A stretch of 64,000 nt of DNA from Azomonas macrocytogenes (GTDB lineage Bacteria; Pseudomonadota; Gammaproteobacteria; Pseudomonadales; Pseudomonadaceae). Each line of letters begins with the position of its first letter. Position 1 is the first letter of the stretch. Under the pieces are notes generated by a model. The model saw only the letters and a program-made list of their open reading frames with translations, did not search any database and was not told where the DNA came from. The DNA lies in assembly GCF_014191985.1 (NCBI RefSeq), contig NZ_JACHXI010000005.1:167204-231203 (forward strand). Direction: 5' to 3'. Positions 17,261-25,752 of the stretch are shown one piece after another. Position numbers and translations under genes: made by a program.

Positions 17261-19300
17261 CTACATCCGCCACTGCACCCCCATGTACAGGCTGCGCCCG
17301 TCGCCCGGCAGGAACTGGGCGCTGTCCTGCCCCTTGGCATCGGCGATCACGCCTGTAGTGGAGCTGTAGGTGCGGTCCGACAGGTTGCGGCCTTCGATGA
17401 AAAAGCCGAAGCCTTTATCGGGCCGGTAACCGGCCTTCAACCCCCAGAGCGCATAGGCATCGGCGTAGAGTGTTTCTGCATGGTCAACGTTGTAATGGGT
17501 CGGCACCCACTCGAAGGTCGGGCCGGCATACCAGCCGTTGCGCTGCCACATGACTTCGCCCTTGAGAAACTGCTTCGGCATGCCTGCGATTTGATGGTCG
17601 CCATAGACCTTGTCGTTGTCGAAGCGGAAATCGTTGTACAGATACTGGCCGCGCAGGGCGAACTGGCCGAGGGTCAGTGCGCCGCCCAGCTCAAGGCCCT
17701 GATGGATGGTTTTGTCGGCATTGAGCGTGCCCAGTGGCTGGCCGGTGCTGTCGTTGAGCGAGAGTAGCTCGTCGCGCAGCTCGCTGCGGTAGATGGCCAG
17801 ATCCAGATCGAGGCTGCCGTGCGAGAAGCGCATGCCGGCTTCGAATGTTCGTGCCCGCTGGGCATCGTTGCTGGTCAAGACCTGTCCGCCGGTGAGTTCG
17901 CTGAAGGTCGGTGGTTCGTAGCTCTGGCTGAAGTTGGCGAATAACTGCACGTTTTCAGCCAGGTCATAGCGCAGGCCGAGTCGACCGATACGGCCCACAT
18001 AGGTCTTGTTGAAGGATTCGTCCTGATACACGCAGGACGTACTGACGGCAGCGTTGCATCTGAGCCGGTCGTCGACGTCGCGTTCCTGGTGAATCCAGGT
18101 CAGCCCGCCGATCAGTGCCCAGCGCTCAGCCAGCGGGATTTCCAGCTCACCGAAGACGCTCATGTTGCGGGCGGTCTGGATGAATTCGTTGACTTTGCGG
18201 CCCTTGTGTCCGCGAACGTTCAGGTAGCGTGAATCGTGGTTGCGGCCATGGGTGAGGTCGATTCCGCCGTTCCAGCGCCAGCCTCGGTCGTTCTGCCATT
18301 TGTGGGTCAGACGCAGGCCGTAGTCATCGCTATCGACATCCAATACCTGGTAGATCGGATGCAGCAACGACTTGTGGCTATAGAAGGTCGCCAGGCTCAG
18401 GCTATGCCCGCCGTCCAGTTCGAGGACGCTGATGTTGCCGACGCGATTGAGGGTGAAGTCGCGCTTCTGGTCGCCGCTGATATTGCTCGCTGCCGCCTGT
18501 TCACGGTCCTTGCGCAGCTGCTTCTTGGTCAGATTGCCGGGCAGCTCGGAGTCGGTTTCCACGTGGGTCAGGTAGAAGCGGGTTGCCAGGCGTTCGCCAA
18601 GACGGCCACCAAGGTTGGCGAAATAACGCTGGTTGTCCTGGCGGGAATGGTCGCGAAAGCCATCCTGAATGGAATCGGATAGGCTGACGAAGGCATCCCA
18701 GTTGCCGAAATCCTGACCGAAAGCAGCGTAGGTGCGGTGATAGTCGAAGCTGCCTTGTTCGTAACGGACATCGGCAGTTGGTGCTGTCTTGCCGGTGGGT
18801 GTGACGAAATTGACCGAGCCGCCCAGGCTGGTTACGCCGTAGCGCCAGGCGTTGGCGCCGCGCAGCACTTCGATGTACTGCGTGGCCAGGGGCTCGATGA
18901 CCTGGAAATCGAAGCTGCCATCGCCCAGGTTGACCGGCGCGCCGTCCTGCATCAGCAGGATGCCGCGTCCGTGAAAGGTACGTTGCAGACCCGAGCCGCG
19001 AATGGACAATCGCGACTCTTCAGAGCCGAAGCGCGGTTGCACGAATACTCCGGTCGCCAGACCCAGAGCATCCTGTACCGTGCTGCTGCGGCCACTTTTG
19101 TAGGTTTCGGCGTCGACCACATTCGCGCCGCCGGGCACCTTGGCCAGGTCGGCTTTCTTTTCCGCCAGGGTCGGCGCGGTCGGATCCGGCTTGTGCGTGC
19201 CGGCAATGGTGGTCTGGTCGAGTTCGAGCTGCTCGGCCTGGGCCACTGCAGCGAAGCTGATGCACAGGGTCAGCAGGCCCTGTGTGGAAAGGTGGCGCAT
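17261..19300 (-). CDS. TonB-dependent outer-membrane receptor
   Basis: 679 residues from the ATG at 19300, chosen for its GGAGTGC site and because it gives a clean signal peptide ending A-Q-A. The plug domain has the Q-D-A-L-G, S-I-R-G-S-G and L-M-Q-D-G-A-P motifs and G-V-T-S-L-G-G-S-V-N. The beta-barrel ends in W-R-M with a terminal aromatic-rich strand. It imports a metal chelate or other nutrient using ExbBD-TonB energy. A DUF2946 gene lies 146 bases upstream on the same strand; DUF2946 genes often accompany metal-related TonB receptors. No Fur or Zur box is visible in the short upstream gaps. The ligand cannot be read from sequence. Confidence 0.9.
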   Translation of the reverse strand: MRHLSTQGLLTLCISFAAVAQAEQLELDQTTIAGTHKPDPTAPTLAEKKADLAKVPGGANVVDAETYKSGRSSTVQDALGLATGVFVQPRFGSEESRLSIRGSGLQRTFHGRGILLMQDGAPVNLGDGSFDFQVIEPLATQYIEVLRGANAWRYGVTSLGGSVNFVTPTGKTAPTADVRYEQGSFDYHRTYAAFGQDFGNWDAFVSLSDSIQDGFRDHSRQDNQRYFANLGGRLGERLATRFYLTHVETDSELPGNLTKKQLRKDREQAAASNISGDQKRDFTLNRVGNISVLELDGGHSLSLATFYSHKSLLHPIYQVLDVDSDDYGLRLTHKWQNDRGWRWNGGIDLTHGRNHDSRYLNVRGHKGRKVNEFIQTARNMSVFGELEIPLAERWALIGGLTWIHQERDVDDRLRCNAAVSTSCVYQDESFNKTYVGRIGRLGLRYDLAENVQLFANFSQSYEPPTFSELTGGQVLTSNDAQRARTFEAGMRFSHGSLDLDLAIYRSELRDELLSLNDSTGQPLGTLNADKTIHQGLELGGALTLGQFALRGQYLYNDFRFDNDKVYGDHQIAGMPKQFLKGEVMWQRNGWYAGPTFEWVPTHYNVDHAETLYADAYALWGLKAGYRPDKGFGFFIEGRNLSDRTYSSTTGVIADAKGQDSAQFLPGDGRSLYMGVQWRM

Positions 19301-19446
19301 GGCGCACTCCTGGAATCGTATCGTCGGTGTTCTGGTTGTCGAAACAGACATTCCGCAGTTACGCGAACCGGTATGAAAACCGCAGGCGAGCCAAAGGATC
19401 GCCTGCAGGGTTACCGGTCAGCGGTGCGGGTGGACGAGCCGAAGCG

Positions 19447-19815
19447 CTAGGGCGCGCAGGGGTTGGCCGGAGGCCAGGCCTGGCGAGGGCGGGGTTTGTG
19501 GCATGGGGGGCGGCGCAAGCGTTTGTCGCCGCAGTAGCGCAACCAGCCCAGGCAGATCAGGGCAATGGCGCCGAAAACGAAGGCGGAGCAGAACGGGCAG
19601 TCGCCCGGCGCTTGTTTGAACGACAGGTCGTCTTGTAGATCCAGATCGAGCCCCGGCCCGGCGTGGCCTTCGGCCGAACAGAACAGCCCGCCGCCAGCGT
19701 TGAGCTGTAATCCGCTCAGTTGACCATGCGTGATGCTGCAGGCGAGCGCACTGAACAGGACGCAGACATAGAGCATCCAGGCAATCAGCGAACGGTCGGT
19801 ACGGGCAGGATTCAT
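19447..19815 (-). CDS. DUF2946 family membrane protein
   Basis: 122 residues. An N-terminal hydrophobic helix is followed by a periplasmic segment with T-H-G-Q, then a C-P-F-C-S-A-F motif at the start of a second hydrophobic segment, and a basic Arg/Pro-rich tail. This pattern is that of DUF2946, a proteobacterial family commonly found beside TonB-dependent metal receptors and suspected of copper or other metal handling. The family has no proven function. It is 42 bases downstream of the methyltransferase gene and upstream of the TonB receptor, so the three could share a transcript. Confidence 0.75.
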   Translation of the reverse strand: MNPARTDRSLIAWMLYVCVLFSALACSITHGQLSGLQLNAGGGLFCSAEGHAGPGLDLDLQDDLSFKQAPGDCPFCSAFVFGAIALICLGWLRYCGDKRLRRPPCHKPRPRQAWPPANPCAP

Positions 19816-19857
19816 GAGGGCGACTCTAGCATTACGCCGTAGCAGATGAGCAGCCCG

Positions 19858-20571
19858 CTATGATTTGTCGCAGGTTGATCTTGAATGTTCGGGCTGGCCG
19901 AGTCCTGCTGCAAAAATGACCGAACAGGGACGGCCGGATGCCGAATCAAGCGGCTCATACAGGGCTTCGAGCCGCAATCCGGCCGTAACCAATAGCTTGA
20001 TCCAGGCGCCCAGTGGGCGGAAATACCAGGGAGCGGCACGGCCAAAAGCGCCGGGACAGCCTGCCCAGCTACCCTGGCGCCAGCCTTCGCGATAATCCTG
20101 CCCAGGCATGCCGACTGCCAGCGGATGCAGGGTCTGGATCAGCAGCGTTCCATTCGGCTGTAGAAGTTGCGGGACACGACCGATTACCCCACAGGTGGAT
20201 TCGTTTCCAAGCAGGGAAAAATTGCACACGACCATCTCTACGCAAGCAAGCGGTGCTCCGGCAGCCAGGGCTGCGTAGGTCATTTCCTCGTAAGTACCGG
20301 GACTCGAGGCCCTGGCTTTTTCCAGCAAGGTCGGAACGCCATCGATGCCATGGATTTCTATCCGGTCTGCAGCCAGCGCTCGCCCCAACCAGCCTTCGCC
20401 GCAACCCATGTCCAACAAGGTTGTCGGCGCCCGTTCACGGATGGCAGCCAGGATGGCGGCATTGGTCACTTCGACCCGGCTGGCGATGCGGTCGGTCGCA
20501 ATCGCTTCAGCCCAGGCTTCGGCATTTTCATGCCATGTCTCGATGATGGTGTGTTCTTCGGGTGAAGACAT
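19858..20571 (-). CDS. Class I SAM-dependent methyltransferase
   Basis: 237 residues from ATG 20571; an in-frame GTG four codons upstream is equally possible because neither has a strong ribosome site. Motif I reads L-L-D-M-G-C-G-E-G-W near residues 53-62, followed by acidic G-I-D-G and N-F-S-L-L. The fold is a Methyltransf_11/25-type domain covering most of the protein. It should transfer a methyl group from S-adenosylmethionine to a small molecule; the substrate is unknown. It is the first gene of a possible leftward transcript with DUF2946 and the TonB receptor. Confidence 0.85.
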   Translation of the reverse strand: MSSPEEHTIIETWHENAEAWAEAIATDRIASRVEVTNAAILAAIRERAPTTLLDMGCGEGWLGRALAADRIEIHGIDGVPTLLEKARASSPGTYEEMTYAALAAGAPLACVEMVVCNFSLLGNESTCGVIGRVPQLLQPNGTLLIQTLHPLAVGMPGQDYREGWRQGSWAGCPGAFGRAAPWYFRPLGAWIKLLVTAGLRLEALYEPLDSASGRPCSVIFAAGLGQPEHSRSTCDKS

Positions 20572-20653
20572 CAGGTTTGCCACTGAGCGTAGATATTTCG
20601 ATAGATCGTTTATTTATTACAACTTATGGATGATTGAAAAAAACAATTATTTC

Positions 20654-20819
20654 CAGACATTCAATAGTGAATGTCGCATGTGGCGCTTTTTCAGGTGTTC
20701 TAGTCGGGGTAATTTGTAACCAAATAATAAAAAACCTTTCCAGGCCACTGATATTTCAAGCCGTAGCCAAGGCAATTGACGAGAAATACCTTTGGCGCAC
20801 CTGATAAATGAGGTTATCC
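20654..20819 (+). repeat. Leader of DUF2790 copy 1, duplicated at 21361-21528
   Basis: This non-coding stretch shares blocks with the leader of the second copy: cattcaatagtgaatgtcgcatgt near 20659 (versus cattcaacagtgcatgtcgc near 21364), gtagccaaggca near 20763, and the terminal cctgataaatgaggtt just before the start codon. Conservation of the leader outside coding sequence shows the duplication took promoter and 5' UTR along and hints at shared regulation. Confidence 0.65.
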
Positions 20820-21152
20820 ATGAAAAGATCAGTCTTTTTATTGTTGGTATCGCTGTCCGGATTCGCCATGGCGGATTCTTCCATTCCTGCTGATGCTTCC
20901 GCACAACAGCCTGTATTACCGACAGTGCAGGCAACGCATCAGCACGCTGCCGGTTCGTCCGGGCAGCCGGTGAAAACCGAGCAGTACGAATACGGCATGA
21001 AGCTGGATATCCACCACCCGGTCACCAAGTACGGCAGTAACTACGCAACCCAGTGCGGTGCCGTCCCGGCGCACATGTACTACGACGATTCGCAAGGACA
21101 GCACCATGACCTGGCCTACATGGTCCAGGGCCAGGGTTGTAATGGCAGCTGA
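20820..21152 (+). CDS. DUF2790 family small periplasmic protein (copy 1)
   Basis: 110 residues from ATG 20820, preceded by ATGAGGTT. A signal peptide (M-K-R-S-V-F-L-L-L to A-M-A-D) is followed by a variable linker, then the conserved core E-Q-Y-E-Y-G-M-K-L-D-I, V-T-K-Y-G-S-N and C-G-x-V-P-A-x-M-x-Y-x-D-S-Q-G. DUF2790 proteins are Pseudomonas-type exported proteins of about 90 residues with no established activity. Two conserved cysteines could form a disulphide. This copy has a linker about 18 residues longer than copy 2, including H-Q-H. The function is not known. Confidence 0.85.
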   Translation: MKRSVFLLLVSLSGFAMADSSIPADASAQQPVLPTVQATHQHAAGSSGQPVKTEQYEYGMKLDIHHPVTKYGSNYATQCGAVPAHMYYDDSQGQHHDLAYMVQGQGCNGS

Positions 21153-21528
21153 TCGAAAGCAGCCGGATGCTTTGCACACTTCAGGCCGACCGAGCCCGGT
21201 CGGTCCCGGCCCCCTGGTTTGTGCCATGTTCGATTTTCTCAGGCCGGTACTGGCTTCAACTGCCGATAGCCGCTGGGTGAAGCGGATAACACAGCCTCTC
21301 ATTGCGCTCCGAAACCGCTTTGCATAACCACATTCGCTATTGAGCGAATGGATTTGTTACCAGGCATTCAACAGTGCATGTCGCATGTAGTGCTTACTCG
21401 GCATGAATCACGCGAATTAGAGTTACATCAGAAAAATAAGACCTTCTCTTTCATTCAACTGTACTTCCAGGCGTAGCCAAGGCACCTGACGAACCTGCCT
21501 TCGGTGTGCCTGATAAATGAGGTTCATC
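21153..21528 (+). other. Gap between DUF2790 genes; second half is the duplicated leader
   Basis: No gene is visible. The first 200 bases show nothing recognisable. From about 21361 to 21528 the sequence repeats the leader of the first DUF2790 gene. Within it ggcac near 21481-21485 can pair with gtgcc near 21506-21510, giving a possible hairpin in the untranslated leader; the pairing is weaker in the first copy. Confidence 0.5.
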
Positions 21529-21807
21529 ATGAAAAGGTTGGTTTTTTTGTTGTTGGTATCCCTATCCGGATTCGCCATGGCGGATTCTCAAGTTCCCGAT
21601 CAGGCTGCCCAGCCGGCTGTGAAAACCGAGCAGTACGAATACGGTATGAAGTTGGATGTACATAATCCTGTCACGCATTACGGCAGTAATTACAGAACCA
21701 GCTGCGGTGTGGTGCCAGCGCGTATGACCTATGAAGATTCGCAAGGCCAGCGCCATGAAATCACCTATACGGTTGCTGGCATGGGCTGGGGTTGCAGCGG
21801 TAGCTGA
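21529..21807 (+). CDS. DUF2790 family small periplasmic protein (copy 2)
   Basis: 92 residues, the usual family size. The signal peptide (V-F-L-L-L-V-S-L-S-G-F-A-M-A-D) is nearly identical to copy 1, as is the core K-T-E-Q-Y-E-Y-G-M-K-L-D. The C-terminus differs (G-M-G-W-G-C-S-G-S). Start ATG 21529 follows the same TGATAAATGAGGTT leader as copy 1. The two genes are a tandem duplication of a unit of roughly 450-500 bp. Some DUF2790 genes lie near copper two-component systems, and a histidine kinase fragment lies just downstream here; any link is speculative. Confidence 0.85.
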   Translation: MKRLVFLLLVSLSGFAMADSQVPDQAAQPAVKTEQYEYGMKLDVHNPVTHYGSNYRTSCGVVPARMTYEDSQGQRHEITYTVAGMGWGCSGS

Positions 21808-22670
21808 GTAGCTGTCAGCCAGTTCGAGCGGTCACGGACGTCTATTTCCGAGACGTCCGCCGAACCTACCGCCAGGATCGCCCTGAGTCATCTCGCTTCC
21901 ATGGATTTCGACCGCTGCAAGGGCGGATCGAATTGTTCGTTTCCTGCCTGCCGTCTCCTCCTTACCGGCCTGAAAGGCTGCATTACTACGATTGCCCGAG
22001 AGCCGCATAACCGGGCAGGCTTTCCTGCTTTAACGCCCGAATTTGCCTGCCATCCGCTTTGGCGAGAGGGTATCGGCCTGCCTCGAAATTGCAGCAACGG
22101 GATAATAATGAGGACGACGAGCCCTGGAATTCCCGAACCGGCTCGGGAAAAAGTCTTCGAGCGCTTTCACCGGCTTGACTCCAGGCGCGGTGGTGCCGGG
22201 CTGGGGCTGCGCCGGCATGTTGCCGAGCGTTCGACTCCGGCACGGTAGCCATTGCAGCATGCTTGACGGAAAATGCCGGCGTTTGCCCGATCTTGCACAT
22301 TGAAATGGTCGAACGCATGGCCGTGAAGTACGTCCATATGACTTCGCCCGACCCACGATGAAGCAGTTTCGCAGCACCGTGATGTCTGGCGAAGCGCCTG
22401 TCTTGCAAGCGGCAATGAGCCGAGGATACAACGAAGCCCCGCTCCGATTGCCGAATAATGGAGTTATCGCTACGAATAGCGACGGAGTAGCGCAATTTTC
22501 ATCGAATTCTTGCGGATTTCGGCACTAACCAAGAAAGTGTTCATTGGCAAGACGAATGTCCCGAAATCGTTCAAGCGGAGCGGCGTGTGCTTTGCATGAC
22601 GCTTGAAAAATCACTGGCCGCCAGGTTTTTCGACGATCAGCCAATCAGTACAAAATATGAGGTGGATGAT
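21808..22670. other. 863-bp stretch of decayed sequence
   Basis: Apart from the kinase fragment at 22108-22235, no gene is evident. Open frames on both strands lack family features. The region around 22250-22600 may contain further remnants of the same two-component locus, but I could not identify them. Confidence 0.45.
22108..22235 (+). pseudogene. Remnant of a sensor histidine kinase ATPase domain
   Basis: The translated fragment reads S-P-G-I-P-E-P-A-R-E-K-V-F-E-R-F-H-R-L-D, then G-G-A-G-L-G-L and R-H-V-A-E. These are the G1, F and G2 boxes of a HATPase_c domain in correct order. The normal A-I-V between G-L-G-L and the final helix is missing. Nothing kinase-like lies upstream (no H-box, no HAMP) and the frame ends soon after. 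It is therefore a small relic of a two-component gene. Confidence 0.7.
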
Positions 22671-23078
22671 ATGGAAGAAATCATCGAACAGTTGCGAGAA
22701 CTCAACGAGCCAGTCCCGGTTCCCCTGGAACTGCCCGATGACGATTTGCTGGTGGCGATCGAAGAGGAACTGTTGATCAACCTGCCCTTCGAACTTCGCG
22801 AGTTTCTGCTCAAAGTCAGTGATGTGGTCTACGGTCGGCTGGAGCCGGTGACAGTCACCGATCCGCAGTCGCACACGTATCTGCCGGAAGTGGCTGCCAA
22901 CGCTTGGGATGCCGGCGTGCCACGCGATTTGTTGCCAATCTGCCAGGATGGCGAGGATTACTATGTTGTCGATATTGAAAACCAGGTACTGCTCTGGTCT
23001 GGTGACGAGGAGAACCTGACTGACAAGGTATGGGATTCGGTCTGGCACTGGGTCAGGGATGTCTGGCTGGAAAGTTAG
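22671..23078 (+). CDS. SMI1/KNR4 (SUKH) family protein
   Basis: 135 residues. The start ATG 22671 is preceded by GAGGTGG and yields the typical M-E-E-I-I-E-Q-L-R-E-L-N-E-P-V-P-V-P-L-E. SUKH-fold features are I-N-L-P-F-E-L-R-E-F-L-L and P-I-C-Q-D-G-E-D-Y-Y near residue 90, and it ends W-H-W-V-R-D-V-W-L-E-S. SUKH proteins act as immunity proteins in polymorphic-toxin systems, but this particular form is widely present in pseudomonads as a stand-alone gene beside DUF3301. No toxin is nearby, so a housekeeping or regulatory role is more likely. Confidence 0.85.
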   Translation: MEEIIEQLRELNEPVPVPLELPDDDLLVAIEEELLINLPFELREFLLKVSDVVYGRLEPVTVTDPQSHTYLPEVAANAWDAGVPRDLLPICQDGEDYYVVDIENQVLLWSGDEENLTDKVWDSVWHWVRDVWLES

Positions 23079-23114
23079 TTGGAATAAAATCGAATTTTGT
23101 TTTCGGTGAACGCC

Positions 23115-23573
23115 ATGATGAATGTGGAAAGTCTGATCCTGCTAGTGACGGTAGCCGCTGGTGCCTTCTGGCTCTGGCATTCCTATGGCATTCGCGAACA
23201 CGCCCTGGCGGCGGTGCGCCGGCACTGCGCCAGGGAAGAGGTCGAACTGTTGGACGACAACGTAGCCTTCCAGCGTATCGGCATGCTGCCGGACAGGCAC
23301 GGTAGAAAGCGCCTGGGGCGGCTTTATGGCTTCGAATTCACCGTGACCGGCGAGCAGCGTTATCCGGGGCAGATTGTCATGTTCGGTAGCCTGGTCGGCA
23401 GTATCGAATTCGCGCCGCATGTCGCCAGGTTATTGATCGATACCGGTTCCGCTGCGGCCATGCCGATGCCGATGCCGGCGGTTCCCGCACCGACTCCGAC
23501 CCGCAAGGGCGAAGTGATCCGCCTGGAGGACTGGCGCAAGCTGCACGGAACCCGGCAGACGCCGCGCAAGTAA
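23115..23573 (+). CDS. DUF3301 family membrane-anchored protein
   Basis: 152 residues from ATG 23115 (a second ATG follows directly). One N-terminal membrane helix (L-I-L-L-V-T-V-A-A-G-A-F-W-L-W) leads to a cytosolic domain with the family pattern C-A-R-E-E-V-E-L-L-D-D-N-V-A and L-Y-G-F-E-F-T-V-T-G-E-Q-R-Y. A Met/Pro-rich linker (P-M-P-M-P-A-V-P-A-P) precedes a conserved C-terminal E-V-I-R-L-E-D-W-R. Function unknown. It sits between SUKH and a convergent CobW gene whose end is 11 bases away; DUF3301 and CobW are common neighbours in pseudomonads. Confidence 0.82.
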   Translation: MMNVESLILLVTVAAGAFWLWHSYGIREHALAAVRRHCAREEVELLDDNVAFQRIGMLPDRHGRKRLGRLYGFEFTVTGEQRYPGQIVMFGSLVGSIEFAPHVARLLIDTGSAAAMPMPMPAVPAPTPTRKGEVIRLEDWRKLHGTRQTPRK

Positions 23574-23583
23574 GGCCGTGTTC

Positions 23584-24543
23584 TCAGGCGATTCGACAGG
23601 CAGCCAGCCTGGCCGTGAGCCAGGCTTCGACCTGCGGCTGCTCGAAAATCAGTTCGAGGCGGGAATCCCGGCGCCATTCGCTGGGCTTGAATTCGGGTGC
23701 TTGCCCCGCAACCGCATTGGCGGAGCACCAGCCTTGCCCGGTATGCAGGACCAGCTTGGCGCGGCGCCAGGACAGCTCTGCCAGCCAGTCCTGTAAGCGT
23801 GCGCAATCGAAGCGCTGGCTCGGGTGCCAGCGCCAGCCGATGCTCCAGCCCTCGGTGCTGCCGTGGCTCTGACAAACCGGCTGATCCGGATTGAGCCACA
23901 CGAAAGGCGCCATGTGCATCGTTTGCGATTTCTGGCCGGGCGGGTTTGCCGCTTGCCTATGTATGCCTGGCAGCTCGGCGAGCGCCAACTGTGCCTGGCT
24001 GGTCCAACGCTGAGCAGTGTCCGGCAGCCGGCTGGCCAGATGCTGGCGTGCCGCCTGGTCCAGCGCTTCGCTCTTGTTCAGCACCAGCAGGCCCGCTGTC
24101 GCGAGGACGTCCTGCTGGCTGGCCGGCAATGCCTGACCGGCAGCGAGCGCAGCAGCATCCACGACCAGCACCAGAGGTTGCAATGCCAGGATTGCGTCCC
24201 AGGGCGCTGCGGCCAACTGGTGCAGCAGTTCGCCTGGGTGCCCGAGGCCGGATGGTTCGATCAGCAGCCGCTGCGGCCGAGCTTGACGCAGGAGCTTGCC
24301 CAATCCGACCTGAAAGGGCAGGCCATTGACACAACAAAGGCAGCCACCGGCTATTTCGGCGAGCTCGACGCCCTCCGCCGTGCGCTCCAGCAGGGCGGCA
24401 TCCAGACCGATCTGGCCGAACTCGTTGAGCAGCACTGCCCAGCGTTCGTGCGCCGGCTTCTGTTCCAGCAGGCAGCGGATCAGGCTGGTCTTGCCGGCAC
24501 CCAGCGGCCCGGCGATCAAGTGGGTTGGAATGTCCTTCAGCAT
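23584..24543 (-). CDS. CobW/COG0523 family GTP-binding metal chaperone
   Basis: 319 residues. A P-loop G-P-L-G-A-G-K-T-S lies at residues 12-20, and the diagnostic metal-binding C-x-C-C motif occurs as G-G-C-L-C-C. E-P-S-G-L-G-H-P corresponds to the switch region, and N-K-S-E is the guanine-specificity motif. A CobW C-terminal domain with W-R-R-D-S-R-L-E-L-I-F follows. COG0523 GTPases deliver metals, mostly zinc, to client proteins; some are Zur-regulated. No clear Zur box is present upstream here. Start ATG 24543; the gene stands alone on this strand. Confidence 0.88.
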   Translation of the reverse strand: MLKDIPTHLIAGPLGAGKTSLIRCLLEQKPAHERWAVLLNEFGQIGLDAALLERTAEGVELAEIAGGCLCCVNGLPFQVGLGKLLRQARPQRLLIEPSGLGHPGELLHQLAAAPWDAILALQPLVLVVDAAALAAGQALPASQQDVLATAGLLVLNKSEALDQAARQHLASRLPDTAQRWTSQAQLALAELPGIHRQAANPPGQKSQTMHMAPFVWLNPDQPVCQSHGSTEGWSIGWRWHPSQRFDCARLQDWLAELSWRRAKLVLHTGQGWCSANAVAGQAPEFKPSEWRRDSRLELIFEQPQVEAWLTARLAACRIA

Positions 24544-24651
24544 GGGTATCCGTCGGTATCTGGCTGCATGCTAGAGTGACACGTTTTTAGCGGGTGGCGA
24601 CGTTTCGGCAGCGCTGTGCTGGAGTGTCGAGAGGTTTGGGGAGGGTTATCC

Positions 24652-25002
24652 ATGCGCCTGTCGTTGGTCTTGTTGCTGTTGGTTCTTGGCGACTGGGCGC
24701 TGGCCGATGCCTGTGTCGTCCATAGCCAGGGCAAGGAGCTGGATGTGAAAGTCTGCCAGCAAAACCGCAGCATTCCGCCGAACATGTTCCGCTCGGGGTT
24801 CTGCCAGCCACGGCTGAAAGGGCAGAAGGTCGAGGTGACTTTCGTCGAGCAATGCCCTGTCGGCTTTTTCGGCACCTGTCGCAATGCCAGGATCAACGGC
24901 ACTCCCTACCAGCAGGATATCTACTATTATGGTGTCGCCAGCGATGCGCGCTTCCTGAAACCGGCCTGCGAACGGCAGAGCAGGGGAACCTGGTTCGACT
25001 GA
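24652..25002 (+). CDS. Small secreted cysteine-containing protein, function unknown
   Basis: 116 residues from ATG 24652, preceded by GGGGAGGG. A cleavable signal peptide (L-V-L-L-L-L-V-L-G-D-W-A-L-A) is followed by a compact domain with cysteines at C-V-V-H, K-V-C-Q-Q, G-F-C-Q-P, E-Q-C-P, G-T-C-R and P-A-C-E, likely forming three disulphides. Similar pseudomonad proteins are annotated as hypothetical, sometimes wrongly as an NADH:ubiquinone oxidoreductase. It is divergent from the CobW gene. No function can be assigned. Confidence 0.75.
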   Translation: MRLSLVLLLLVLGDWALADACVVHSQGKELDVKVCQQNRSIPPNMFRSGFCQPRLKGQKVEVTFVEQCPVGFFGTCRNARINGTPYQQDIYYYGVASDARFLKPACERQSRGTWFD

Positions 25003-25752
25003 CCGGCAAGTATTCGCTACAGCGATACCATTGCCAGGTCGAATAGATGCGGCCGGATTCGAGATCATATCGATGTATGCCAGACTGCATGAACAGGTCA
25101 CGACCACCCCGAGGGTTCGTGCCGAGATACAGGTTGCTCCGCACTCAACAAACGATCGAGCACTGGCAGAACCCCCACCGGGTCAGTATCTGCGCCATTC
25201 AACGCTGAAGCTGTTTTAAAATCATGTAAAACATATTTCTATTCTTTATAAAAATTATGATTTCCATGGTCTGAACCTGGCTTTTTGTTTGACCCATTCG
25301 ATACGCTGATTTTGTCTTGCTTTGAGTGGAGTAGCATATTCCATATTACAAATGCCATTGATTTTTAATGATGATATTTCTTTTAAATAAAAGCCAAATA
25401 TCTCTTTCATGGATTTTCAATAGTTTCTGAGAGACATGGGATTAATCGATTGAAATGTTGCCGATTAGATATTTTATTGATATATAAATTTAACTGATAA
25501 AATTAATTAATTTATGGTTGGAATTGTGATTTAGATAAACTATTTCTTAATAACATAGTTATTGAAATAATTCTCATATATAAGCCGATAATGTCTGTTA
25601 CATTGATGAAATTGCTTTGTATTTATAAATGCATTCTCATTGAGAAAATTTTGTGAAAAAAATGTTAAATAAATCTATTCTGGTGGACTTAATAATTTGT
25701 TAAGGATTCGCTAATCATCATGTAAACATTCCTTCTCTTGAGGATTGTTTGC
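25003..25752. other. AT-rich non-coding stretch (about 750 bp)
   Basis: From about 25210 the base composition shifts sharply to AT compared with the surrounding high-GC DNA. No gene is visible on either strand. Short segments such as attgaaataattctcat near 25561 resemble half-matches to a Fur box, but AT-richness alone can produce these. The stretch is the left part of an apparently foreign island that continues through the hemolysin relic. Confidence 0.5.

Noticed and set aside
22587..22670. Upstream in-frame start for the SUKH gene
   Set aside because: The ATG at 22671 has a good ribosome site and gives the family's normal N-terminus; the extension has no homology.
25555..25660. Fur boxes in the AT-rich island
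   Set aside because: Partial matches such as ataattctcat occur, but in strongly AT-rich DNA they are expected by chance and no iron gene follows.
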